Below are positions 8,286-16,202 of a stretch of 64,000 nt of DNA, piece by piece (within the stretch, counting starts at the first letter, position 1; each line of letters begins with the position of its first letter). Source of the stretch: DATFDN01 sp035685165 (GTDB lineage Bacteria > Pseudomonadota > Alphaproteobacteria > Acetobacterales > Acetobacteraceae). The notes under the pieces were generated by a model. The model did not search any database and had not been told where the DNA came from. It was given only the letters and a program-made list of their open reading frames with translations. The stretch is from contig DASRBI010000008.1 in assembly GCA_035685165.1 (NCBI GenBank), positions 434,001-498,000 on the forward strand, in the 5' to 3' direction. Both the position numbers and the translations under genes were made by a program.

Positions 8286-8571
8286 TCAGCGGACAGGGGC
8301 GGGGCGGCGGCGCAGTTCAGCGGCAACACGCGCGAGGGTGGCGATGATCCGCCAGCCCGCGCGGAGCGAGCCGCCCCAGGTGCCTCTGGGTGCGCTCAAA
8401 GAGCGAGGAGTCCGCCCGCGCCATGCCGAAGCAGGCGGCGTCGAAAACAAGCCCTTACAGATGCACCTCCCGCACGCCCATCTCGGCAGCGAGGCGGACG
8501 AAATCGGGGAGCTCGCCGATCGCCTCCTTGAGTCCGGCGCGCCAGAGCGTGACCACAGGGCGGTAACCCGC
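8286..8571 (-). pseudogene. Decayed gene remnant, possibly radical-SAM related
   Basis: Directly after the cysNC stop, and in the same frame, the minus strand reads as a protein-like segment: GYRPVVTLWRAGLKEAIGEL, PDFVRLAAEMGVREVHL, a TAA stop at 8455-8457, then GLVFDAACFGMARADSSLFE. The pattern of a helix followed by LGVREVxLQxLVF resembles parts of radical-SAM/SPASM proteins as I remember them. The in-frame stop, missing catalytic cysteines and lack of a start mark it as a remnant. The identity is uncertain; random read-through cannot be excluded. Confidence 0.4.
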
Positions 8572-10410
8572 CTAGCCGAGCAGCCCCCGCTGGCGCAGCT
8601 CGGCAACCACCTGCTCGGCGAGCGCCTCCGGGCTCGCCTCCATGGTGCGGAGGCGGATTTCCGGGTCGAGCGGCTCCTCGTACGGCGCATCGACGCCGGT
8701 GAAATTGCGGAGCTGGCCGGCATCGGCGCGGGCATAGAGGCCTTTCGGGTCGCGCCGGCGGCATTCGTCCACCGGGGTGTCGACGAAAATCTCCAGGAAT
8801 TCGCCGTCCTCCACGGCCGCGCGCGCCACGTCGCGCTCGGCACGGTAGGGCGAGATGAAGGACACGAGCACGATCATGCCCGCTTCGACGAACAGCTTGG
8901 CGACCTCGGCGACGCGGCGGATGTTCTCCACGCGGTCGGCCTCGCTGAAGCCGAGATCGCGGTTCAACCCGTGCCGCACATTGTCGCCGTCGAGCACCAT
9001 CGTATGGCGCCCCTCGGCGTGCAGCCGTTTTTCGACAAGGTTGGCGATGGTGGATTTGCCGGCGCCAGAAAGGCCGGTGAACCAGAGGACGGCGGGTCGC
9101 TGGCGCTTCAGCGAGGCGCGCGCCGCCTTATCGACATCCATCGCGTGCCAGTAGATCGGGCTGCGGGCGGAGGTGATCTCCGTCACCATCCCGGCGCCGA
9201 CCGTGCCGCGCGTGAGCCGGTCGACGAAGATGAACCCGCCCAGTTCGCGGCTCAGCCCGTAAGGCTCGCAGGCGACCGGCTGGGCGAGCGAGAGGCTGAC
9301 CGTGCCGATTTCGTTCAGATGCAGCTCGGTGGCCGGCTTCTCCTCCAGCGTCTCGACATCGAGCTTGCTGTCGATGTGCGTGACCGTGCCGATCACGCTG
9401 CGGGTGGCGAGCATGATCTGGTAGGCCCGGCCGCGGAACAGCGGGGTTTCGTCCATCCACACCACGCGCGCGGCGATCGTCTCGGCGAGCTCGGGAATGG
9501 GCGCGGCCGCGAGCACGTCGCCACGGGACGCGTCGATCTCACGGTCCAGCACGACGGTAACGGCCTGCCCCGGTCGGGCGGCGGCCAAGTCGCCGTCCAT
9601 CGTCACGATGCGTGCGACGCGTGCCTCGGTACGCGAGAGCGAATTGACGATCGTATCACCTTCGCGGAGCGTACCGCGCACCACCGTGCCGGCATAGCCT
9701 CGGAAGTCCGCGTCGGGGCGGTTCACCCACTGCACCGGCAGGCGTGCCGGGCCGCTCTCCGCCCGTCCGTCCTCGGCCTCTTCCAGCGCGGTAAGCAGGG
9801 TGGGGCCGTCGTACCAGTTCGTCCGGCGGCTCGGCGCGGCGACGTTGTCGCCGTCGCGCGCGACGACCGGGATCGCCAGCACCGAAGCGGCGCCGAGGCG
9901 ATCGCGGAGCGCGTCGAATTCCTCCACGATGCGGTCGAACACGGCCGGCTCGAAATCGACCAAGTCCATCTTGTTCACCGCCAGCACGATCTGGCGGACG
10001 CCCATCATGGTCGCGATGGCGGCGTGGCGGCGCGTTTGCGCGAGCAGGCCCTTGCGCGCGTCCACCAGCAGGATCGCAAGCTCGGCCAAGGAGGCGCCAG
10101 TCGCCATGTTGCGGGTGTACTGCTGGTGCCCCGGCGCGTCGGCCAAGATAAAGCGCCGGCGCGGCGTCTCGAAATAGCGGTACGCTACGTCGATCGTGAT
10201 GCCCTGGTCGCGCTCGGCGGCGAGCCCATCGACCAGCAGGGCGTAATCGACGCCGTTCTCTACCGTGCCGAACCGCTTGGAATCACGCTCGAGCGCGGCC
10301 AGCACGTCGTCAGGCACCGCGCCGCACTCATATAGCAGGCGCCCGATCAGCGTCGATTTGCCGTCATCGACACTGCCGCAGGTGAGTACGCGCAGGAGGG
10401 AGTCGGGCAT
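8572..10410 (-). CDS. cysNC: Bifunctional sulfate adenylyltransferase large subunit/APS kinase CysNC (612 aa)
   Basis: A fusion of CysN and CysC (NodQ-type). The N-terminal GTPase part has the P-loop GSVDDGKST, the G3 motif DAPGHQQYTRNM and the G4 motif NKMD. It powers ATP sulfurylase, which makes adenosine 5'-phosphosulfate with CysD. The APS kinase domain starts near residue 430 with the P-loop GLSGAGKST and the family block DGDNVRHGLNRDLGFS, and it phosphorylates APS to PAPS. The start overlaps the cysD stop by one base (TGATG at 10408-10412), indicating tight coupling for the heterodimer. No PAPS reductase or sulfotransferase lies in the window. Confidence 0.97.
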   Translation of the reverse strand: MPDSLLRVLTCGSVDDGKSTLIGRLLYECGAVPDDVLAALERDSKRFGTVENGVDYALLVDGLAAERDQGITIDVAYRYFETPRRRFILADAPGHQQYTRNMATGASLAELAILLVDARKGLLAQTRRHAAIATMMGVRQIVLAVNKMDLVDFEPAVFDRIVEEFDALRDRLGAASVLAIPVVARDGDNVAAPSRRTNWYDGPTLLTALEEAEDGRAESGPARLPVQWVNRPDADFRGYAGTVVRGTLREGDTIVNSLSRTEARVARIVTMDGDLAAARPGQAVTVVLDREIDASRGDVLAAAPIPELAETIAARVVWMDETPLFRGRAYQIMLATRSVIGTVTHIDSKLDVETLEEKPATELHLNEIGTVSLSLAQPVACEPYGLSRELGGFIFVDRLTRGTVGAGMVTEITSARSPIYWHAMDVDKAARASLKRQRPAVLWFTGLSGAGKSTIANLVEKRLHAEGRHTMVLDGDNVRHGLNRDLGFSEADRVENIRRVAEVAKLFVEAGMIVLVSFISPYRAERDVARAAVEDGEFLEIFVDTPVDECRRRDPKGLYARADAGQLRNFTGVDAPYEEPLDPEIRLRTMEASPEALAEQVVAELRQRGLLG

Positions 10411-11321
10411 CAGAAATATCCCTCACGCTTCTTCTTTTCCATCGAGGCATCCTGGTCGAAGTCGATCAGTCGGCCGGCCCGTTCGCTCTCGCGCGTGCGG
10501 CGCATCTCTTCCACGATGTCCTCGATGGAGTCGGCCTCCGACAGCACCGCGGCGCTGAGCGGATAGCAGCCGAGCGAGCGGAACCGCACCACCCGATTGA
10601 CCGGCTGCTCGCCCGGATTGAACCGCATACGCTCGTCGTCAACGACGATCAGGGCGCCGCCGCGCTCCACCGTCGGGCGCGGCTTCGCGAAATAGAGCGG
10701 TACGACATCGATCGATTCGTGCAGGATGTAGGTCCACACGTCGAGCTCGGTCCAGTTGGAGAGCGGGAACACGCGCAGCGTCTCACCGGGCGCGACCTGG
10801 CCGTTATAGAGCCGCCACATCTCCGGACGCTGTAGCTTCGGCTCCCAGCTATGGCCTGGGCCGCGCACCGAGAAGATGCGTTCCTTGGCGCGCGAGCGTT
10901 CCTCGTCGCGCCGCGCGCCGCCGAAGGCGAGATCATAGCGGCCGGCATCGAGCGCCTGCTTCAGCGCGTCGGTCTTCATCACCCGGTTGTAAGTGATGCT
11001 GTCGTGGTCGAACGGGTTGACGTTGTCGCGCAGGCCGTCGGGGTTGGTGTGTACCCGGAGATCGAGCCCGAACCGCGCCGCGGTGGCGTCGCGGAAGGCG
11101 ATCATGTCACGGAATTTCCACTTCGTGTCGATGTGCAGCAGCGGAAACGGCAGGCGGCCAGGAAAGAACGCCTTGCGCGCCAAGTGCAGCAAAACCGACG
11201 AATCCTTGCCGATCGAGTAGAGCAGCACCGGGCGTTCCGCCTGGGCCACCGCTTCCCGCATGATGTGGATGCTTTCGGCTTCCAGCGCGTCGAGATGCGC
11301 CGGTCTTCTCGATGGGGGCAT
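10410..11321 (-). CDS. cysD: Sulfate adenylyltransferase subunit 2 CysD (303 aa)
   Basis: The catalytic small subunit of ATP sulfurylase, an ATP pyrophosphatase-type enzyme. The PP-loop motif is YSIGKDSSVLLHLARKAF near residue 36. Other family blocks are HIDTKWKFRDM, AFGGARRDEERSRAKER and the C-terminal tail ending DASMEKKKREGYF. The size is normal. It is the first gene of the cysD-cysNC operon and is divergent from the helicase gene. A palindrome at 11361-11375, about 40 bases upstream, is a candidate control site. Confidence 0.97.
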   Translation of the reverse strand: MPPSRRPAHLDALEAESIHIMREAVAQAERPVLLYSIGKDSSVLLHLARKAFFPGRLPFPLLHIDTKWKFRDMIAFRDATAARFGLDLRVHTNPDGLRDNVNPFDHDSITYNRVMKTDALKQALDAGRYDLAFGGARRDEERSRAKERIFSVRGPGHSWEPKLQRPEMWRLYNGQVAPGETLRVFPLSNWTELDVWTYILHESIDVVPLYFAKPRPTVERGGALIVVDDERMRFNPGEQPVNRVVRFRSLGCYPLSAAVLSEADSIEDIVEEMRRTRESERAGRLIDFDQDASMEKKKREGYF

Positions 11322-11360
11322 GGCAAGGTCCGTTTCGACCGGTCGCGCTTACTTGAGGTT

Positions 11361-11375
11361 GTTGCGCTCCGCAAC
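11361..11375. promoter_or_regulatory. Candidate operator upstream of cysD
   Basis: GTTGCG CTC CGCAAC is a perfect 6-3-6 inverted repeat 40 bases upstream of the cysD start, in the gap shared with the divergent helicase gene. It may bind a dimeric sulfur-responsive regulator. No matching regulator gene is nearby. Confidence 0.3.
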
Positions 11376-11510
11376 GCGAAAAAGTCCTCGAAGGCGACGA
11401 CGGGGGGGCGGCGGTCTTGCCGAGGGTCAAGGCGCCTTCGATGCGCCCCGGATACGACCAGGAACAAAGCGTCGCTTGCAATCCACGCGCCTAGCCCCAA
11501 ACATCGCCGC

Positions 11511-14018
11511 ATGTCCGGCTTCGAATCGCGGGTCAAGGCCGTTCTCGGCCCGACCAACACCGGCAAGACCCATCTCGCCATCGAACGCTTGCTGGCACAT
11601 TCGTCGGGCATCATCGGCTTTCCGCTGCGGCTGCTCGCGCGCGAGAACTACGACCGCATGGTGGCCCGCAAGGGGGCGCGGCATGTCGCCTTGATCACGG
11701 GAGAGGAAAAGATCGTCCCGCCTGGAGCGCGCTGGTTCTCCTGCACGGCGGAGGCGATGCCGCTCGACCGGGCGGTGGAGTTCGTCGCGGTGGACGAGAT
11801 CCAGCTCTGCGCCGATCCCGACCGCGGCCATGTGTTCACCGACCGGCTGCTGCACGCGCGCGGACTGGCCGAGACGATGTTCCTGGGCGCGGAGACGATC
11901 CGCCCGCTACTGCACCGGCTCGTGCCGCAGGCTCGTGTGGAGACCCGCCCGCGCCTTTCGCAGCTCAGCTATGCCGGGCCGGTCAAGCTGACGAAGCTGC
12001 CGCCGCGCACGGCGATCGTCGCCTTCAGCGCCGCCGACGTGTACGCGATCGCCGAGCTGATCCGCCGCCGCCGGGGCGGCTGCGCGATCGTCATGGGCCG
12101 CCTCAGCCCGCGCACGCGCAATGCCCAGGTGGCACTCTATCAGGAGAAGGAGGTCGATTTCCTGGTCGCGACCGACGCGATCGGGATGGGGCTGAACATG
12201 GACGTCGATCATGTCGCGTTCGCCGGTCTCACCAAGCACGACGGCCACCGCATCCGCCGCCTGACCGCCGCCGAGGTGGCGCAGATCGCCGGTCGCGCCG
12301 GACGGGGGATGCACGACGGCACGTTCGGGACGACGGCGAACTGCCCGCCGCTGGCCGACGACGTGGTGGCCCGGGTAGAGGCGCATAATTTCGATCCGCT
12401 GGAGCAGCTCTGCTGGCGCAACAGCGATCTCAATTTCGGTGACTTGGACGCCTTGCTCGCGAGCCTCACGGCCTCGCCGCCGCGGGCGGAGCTCGTCAAA
12501 GGCAACGACGCCTCTGATCTCCAGACGCTGGCGGCTCTCGCGCGTGATGCGGACATCCGCATGGCGGCGGCGGGCGGGCGGATGGTCCGGCTGCTGTGGG
12601 AAGCCTGTCAGATCCCGGATTTCCGCAAGCTCGCCGACGAAACCCACAACCGGCTCTGCGCCCGCGTCTTCTTCGATCTCGCGCGGAACGGGCGGCTTTC
12701 GGACGCCTGGCTGCGCGGGCAGATCGACACCCTTGCCCGCCCCGATGGCGATATCGACACTCTGATGCAGCGCCTCGCGGGCATCCGGGTCTGGTCCTAC
12801 ATCGCCGCGCGCACCGACTGGGTGCACGACGCGCCCGCGCTTCAGGCCAAGGCGCGGGAGGTCGAGGATTTGCTCTCCGACGCGCTGCATGAGCGGTTGA
12901 CCGCGCGGTTCGTGGACCGGCGCGCCGCGCTCCTGATGCGCCGGCTGGAGGAGACCGAGGGTGGCGACCTGCTGTCCGCCGTGACCCGGCGCGGCGAGGT
13001 GGTGGTGGAGGGTCATCAAGTCGGCACGGTCGGCGGGTTCACCTTCTGTCCCGACCCGGCGGCCGTCGGGGACGAGAAGCGCCTTGTGCTTCGCGCGGCC
13101 CGGCGGGCCTTGCGCGAGGAGATGCCGCGCCGGGTCGCCATGGCGGAGGCGGCGCCCGACGCGGCCTTCGGCTTCGGTCCGGATCACCTCGTGCTGTGGG
13201 ACAGCACGCCGGTCGCGCGGCTGAGACCCGGACGCAGTGCCCTGACGCCTCAGATCGCCGTGATCGATAGCGAGTTCCTGGACGGCACCCAGCGCGAGCG
13301 CCTGCGTGCAAGGTTGCAGCGTTGGCTCGACGACGCCGTGCGCGCCGACCTCGCCCCGCTATTCGAGGCAAGCGCGCGCGCGGCCGCGGCGCCGAGCCTG
13401 CGGGGCCCGCTGCACCGGTTGGAGGAGTGCCTTGGCGTGATCCCGGGGGAGTCCGGTGAGGCAGCCGATCCGGCATTGCGGCGGTCGCTGAGAGCGCTCG
13501 GTGTCAAGGCGGGCCGGTTCGCGCTGTTCGTGCCGGCGCTCTTGAAGCCGCGGGCGGCGGTGATGCGGGCTCGGCTGTGGGCCGTGCAACGAGGGGAAAA
13601 GCTGCCCGTCCTTCCGCCGCCTGGCTTGGTTTCCGTTCCGGCGCAGCGGAGCTGGCCCAACGGCTTCGCCGAGGCGATCGGGTGGATTCGCGCCGGCCCG
13701 GTGCTTCTTCGTCTCGATATCGCCGAGCGGGTGGCCGCTGAGCTTGCCTGGGCGACGCGGCATGGCGCGGTCGCATTGCCGCCGGCGCTCGCATCGCGGC
13801 TCGCGGTGCCGACCGCCTCTCTGCCTGCGGTGCTGCACCGTCTGGGGTTCCGGGTGCTGCCGGCCGCGGCCTTGGCGCGCGACGATTTCGGTCCGCCCGC
13901 CCCGCCCATGCTTGCCGGGGCCCGCCGTGTGCATCCATCGCGCCGCGGCGGCTCGCGCCCGCGCCGGGCGGACGACACGCCCGGCCCGTTTGCCGCGCTG
14001 GCCGCCCTGGTCCGTTGA
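11511..14018 (+). CDS. SUV3-type ATP-dependent RNA helicase (835 aa)
   Basis: A DExH-type superfamily 2 RNA helicase related to mitochondrial SUV3. Walker A is GPTNTGKT at residues 13-20. Motif II reads VDEIQL. Motif V is ATDAIGMGLNMD, and motif VI is AQIAGRAGRG. The C-terminal half has no catalytic motif I recognise and ends in an arginine-rich tail. The first ATG that precedes the Walker A motif at the usual distance is 11511. In mitochondria SUV3 works with a 3'-5' exonuclease in RNA decay; a similar role with PNPase (59213) is an inference. Its stop overlaps the start of the S4 gene. Confidence 0.9.
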   Translation: MSGFESRVKAVLGPTNTGKTHLAIERLLAHSSGIIGFPLRLLARENYDRMVARKGARHVALITGEEKIVPPGARWFSCTAEAMPLDRAVEFVAVDEIQLCADPDRGHVFTDRLLHARGLAETMFLGAETIRPLLHRLVPQARVETRPRLSQLSYAGPVKLTKLPPRTAIVAFSAADVYAIAELIRRRRGGCAIVMGRLSPRTRNAQVALYQEKEVDFLVATDAIGMGLNMDVDHVAFAGLTKHDGHRIRRLTAAEVAQIAGRAGRGMHDGTFGTTANCPPLADDVVARVEAHNFDPLEQLCWRNSDLNFGDLDALLASLTASPPRAELVKGNDASDLQTLAALARDADIRMAAAGGRMVRLLWEACQIPDFRKLADETHNRLCARVFFDLARNGRLSDAWLRGQIDTLARPDGDIDTLMQRLAGIRVWSYIAARTDWVHDAPALQAKAREVEDLLSDALHERLTARFVDRRAALLMRRLEETEGGDLLSAVTRRGEVVVEGHQVGTVGGFTFCPDPAAVGDEKRLVLRAARRALREEMPRRVAMAEAAPDAAFGFGPDHLVLWDSTPVARLRPGRSALTPQIAVIDSEFLDGTQRERLRARLQRWLDDAVRADLAPLFEASARAAAAPSLRGPLHRLEECLGVIPGESGEAADPALRRSLRALGVKAGRFALFVPALLKPRAAVMRARLWAVQRGEKLPVLPPPGLVSVPAQRSWPNGFAEAIGWIRAGPVLLRLDIAERVAAELAWATRHGAVALPPALASRLAVPTASLPAVLHRLGFRVLPAAALARDDFGPPAPPMLAGARRVHPSRRGGSRPRRADDTPGPFAALAALVR

Positions 14019-14299
14019 GCGCGATCGCGACGGAGCAGGAATGGCAGCGGCTCGACACCTGGCTTTGGTGCGCCCGCTTCGCGCGCTCGCGCTCCGACTG
14101 CGCGGCATTGATCGCGGAAGGGCTGATCCGTATCAACCGCCAACCGACTGACAAGGCGCACGCTAGGCTCCGTGTCGGCGACGTGCTGACGATGCCAGTG
14201 CGGGGCGCGGTGCGGGTGGTGCGCGTCCGTGCCCTGGCCCGCCGCCGCGGTCCGCCGCCCGAGGCGCGCCTGCTATACGAGGAGATCGCCCAAGGGTAG
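14015..14299 (+). CDS. S4-domain RNA-binding protein, HSP15-like (94 aa)
   Basis: A small S4 RNA-binding protein. The S4 fold starts at RLDTWLWCARFARSR and continues through CAALIAEGLIRINRQ, then the strand VRVGD-like segment LRVGDVLTM. Related HSP15 proteins bind stalled 50S subunits carrying nascent chains. The only start that keeps the full domain is TTG at 14015, whose last two bases lie in the helicase stop (TTGA), so translation probably depends on ribosomes finishing the helicase gene. It sits in the order helicase, S4, fdxA, carD. Confidence 0.85.
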   Translation: MSAIATEQEWQRLDTWLWCARFARSRSDCAALIAEGLIRINRQPTDKAHARLRVGDVLTMPVRGAVRVVRVRALARRRGPPPEARLLYEEIAQG

Positions 14300-14372
14300 T
14301 GGCGCCCTTGCGTGCCCGCGCAAAGGCGGTCATATCGCCCGCGCTTCAGGGCTCCGCTGTCGAGGACGTCGT

Positions 14373-14705
14373 ATGACCTACGTGGTCACCGAGAACTGCA
14401 TCCGCTGCAAATATATGGATTGCGTGGAAGTCTGCCCGGTCGACTGTTTCTACGTCGGGGCCAACATGCTGGTCATCCACCCCGACGAATGCATCGATTG
14501 CGGGGTGTGCGAGCCCGAGTGCCCCGTTGAGGCCATCGTGCCGGACAGCGACGACCGGGCGGCCGCCTGGCTGGAGCAGAACCGAACCTACGCTCAGACC
14601 TGGCCCAATATCACCCGCAAGGGGGAGCCGCCGCCCGACGCCGACGAGTGGAAGGACAAGCCGAACAAGGCGGCCTTGTTCGATCCCGAGCCCGGCACGC
14701 CCTGA
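14373..14705 (+). CDS. fdxA: 7Fe ferredoxin FdxA (110 aa)
   Basis: A [3Fe-4S][4Fe-4S] ferredoxin. Cysteines at 9, 17 and 50 match the 3Fe ligands, and 21, 40, 43 and 46 match the 4Fe ligands, the arrangement known for Azotobacter FdI-type proteins. Cysteines 12 and 25 are the usual free ones. The C-terminal region DRAAAWLEQNRTYAQTWPNI is also typical. The ATG at 14373 gives the family N-terminus MTYVVTENC. It lies between the S4 gene and carD. Its electron partners are not encoded here. Confidence 0.95.
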   Translation: MTYVVTENCIRCKYMDCVEVCPVDCFYVGANMLVIHPDECIDCGVCEPECPVEAIVPDSDDRAAAWLEQNRTYAQTWPNITRKGEPPPDADEWKDKPNKAALFDPEPGTP

Positions 14706-14887
14706 CCATCCGGCACCCCGAATTGGTCCGAGGACGGTGACGGGTCGCCGCTTCGATGCTATATGAGGCGAACGGGACGAAGTCGCTGCCCCCGGTCAGG
14801 GTGGTGGCCGCTCTGTCGTTCTTTTCCTTGTGATGGCGGCGCAGGCGGGCGGCTGAGCGCCGTCCCGCATGAGTGAGAGGTGTCTCT

Positions 14888-16114
14888 ATGAAATCGAATG
14901 CCGGAACCGGGGCCTCGGCGCGGAAGCCAGCGCGCAAGCCCGCACCGGCCAAGCCCGCCGCGAAGGCGGCCGCACGGTCCGCCACGAAGCAGCCGGCGGC
15001 GAAGCCGCGCGCCAAGCCGGCGGCGACGCACGCTCCCGCCCGGCTGACGGAGGCCGACCCCACGCGCCGCGTTGCCGCCACAAAGAAGCAGCCGCCGGCA
15101 TTGGCGAAGGCCGCGATGCCCTCGAAACGCGCAGCGCCGGCGAAATCCGCCCCGCCTTCGAAAAAGGCGCTTCCCTCCCAGACCGCTCCGGCCGAGCGGC
15201 CGAAGAAGGCGACCGCGGCCGCCGCTCCGCTAGCCGAGTCGCCGCGCAAGAGTTCGGCAGCGGCCGAGCTGGCGCCCGCTCCGCCGGCCCCCGCACCCGC
15301 GGCTGCACAGGCGGCATCCCCGCCGCCGCGTTCCCAGCCGAGCGCGAAGGCCGCCCCTACTCCCAAACCGCCCGTCGTTCCGGACCTCCGTGAAGCGCCG
15401 ACGCAGCCGGAGGGCGCTGAGAGCGCATCCAAGCAAGCTGTGCCGCCGGCTTCCTCCGGCATGCCGGCGCAGGCTGCTCCGGGGCCAGTATCTCCAGCCG
15501 CGGTCACTACAGCCGCTCCGTCCCCGGCCGTTGCGGCCCCGCCCTCGCCGGCTCGCCCTCCGGGGAGCCTGCCTCCCGGGCTGCCGCCGCATCTGCATCG
15601 GCCGCCGCCGCGCCCGCTCGGGCCGCCCGAGACCTTCGCTCAAGGCGATCACGTGGTGTATCCCACACATGGCGTCGGCAAGGTCGAGCGGATCGCGGTG
15701 GAGGAGATCGCCGGCCACAAGCTCGAACTGATCCACATCACGTTCGAGGAGAACCGGATGACCTTGCGCGTGCCGGTGGCCAAGGCACGCACCGCCGGAC
15801 TGCGGAAGCTGGCCAGCCGCGACCTGTTCGACAAGGCGATGGACGTGTTGCGCGGCCGCGCCCGTATCAAGCGGACGATGTGGTCCCGCCGCGCTCAGGA
15901 ATATGAGGCGAAGATCAACTCGGGCGATCCGCTCGCCATCGCCGAGGTGGTGCGCGATCTGCACCGCAATGCCGGCCAGCCCGACCAGAGCTTCAGCGAG
16001 CGGCAGATCTACGAGCAGGCGATGGACCGCTTGGCCGCTGAGCTCGCCGCGCTGGAGCGGATCGACAAGGCGACGGCGGCGAACAAGCTGTCGGACTTCC
16101 TGAAGACCGTCTGA
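14888..16114 (+). CDS. carD: CarD-family transcriptional regulator with long disordered N-terminus (408 aa)
   Basis: The C-terminal 160 residues are a CarD protein. An RNA-polymerase-interaction domain begins at FAQGDHVVYPTHGVGKVERI, and a helical DNA-binding domain follows (LASRDLFDKAMDVLRGR, then the WSRRAQEYEAKI helix). CarD proteins bind the polymerase beta subunit and stabilise open promoter complexes. The first 247 residues are almost only Ala, Pro, Lys and Ser, with PAK-like repeats recalling histone H1 tails. They are probably disordered and may bind nucleic acid. ATG at 14888 follows GAGAGG; a GTG at 14873 is less likely. It is the last gene of the helicase-fdxA-carD run. Confidence 0.88.
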   Translation: MKSNAGTGASARKPARKPAPAKPAAKAAARSATKQPAAKPRAKPAATHAPARLTEADPTRRVAATKKQPPALAKAAMPSKRAAPAKSAPPSKKALPSQTAPAERPKKATAAAAPLAESPRKSSAAAELAPAPPAPAPAAAQAASPPPRSQPSAKAAPTPKPPVVPDLREAPTQPEGAESASKQAVPPASSGMPAQAAPGPVSPAAVTTAAPSPAVAAPPSPARPPGSLPPGLPPHLHRPPPRPLGPPETFAQGDHVVYPTHGVGKVERIAVEEIAGHKLELIHITFEENRMTLRVPVAKARTAGLRKLASRDLFDKAMDVLRGRARIKRTMWSRRAQEYEAKINSGDPLAIAEVVRDLHRNAGQPDQSFSERQIYEQAMDRLAAELAALERIDKATAANKLSDFLKTV

Positions 16115-16202
16115 CCCCGCGGCGGCTTGACGCTCGCGACGGGCGTCGGCCGAGCCGGCCAAACTGTTTCCGGGGAAGCGATCCCTTGCCTAAATTGAGG
16201 CG

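Noticed and set aside
8230..10335. 701-codon plus-strand frame opposite cysNC
   Set aside because: It is a shadow of cysNC; composition is biased and no motif is present.
16126..16150. GACGC/GCGTC repeat after carD as a terminator
   Set aside because: The stem is only five bases with a nine-base loop and no T-run.
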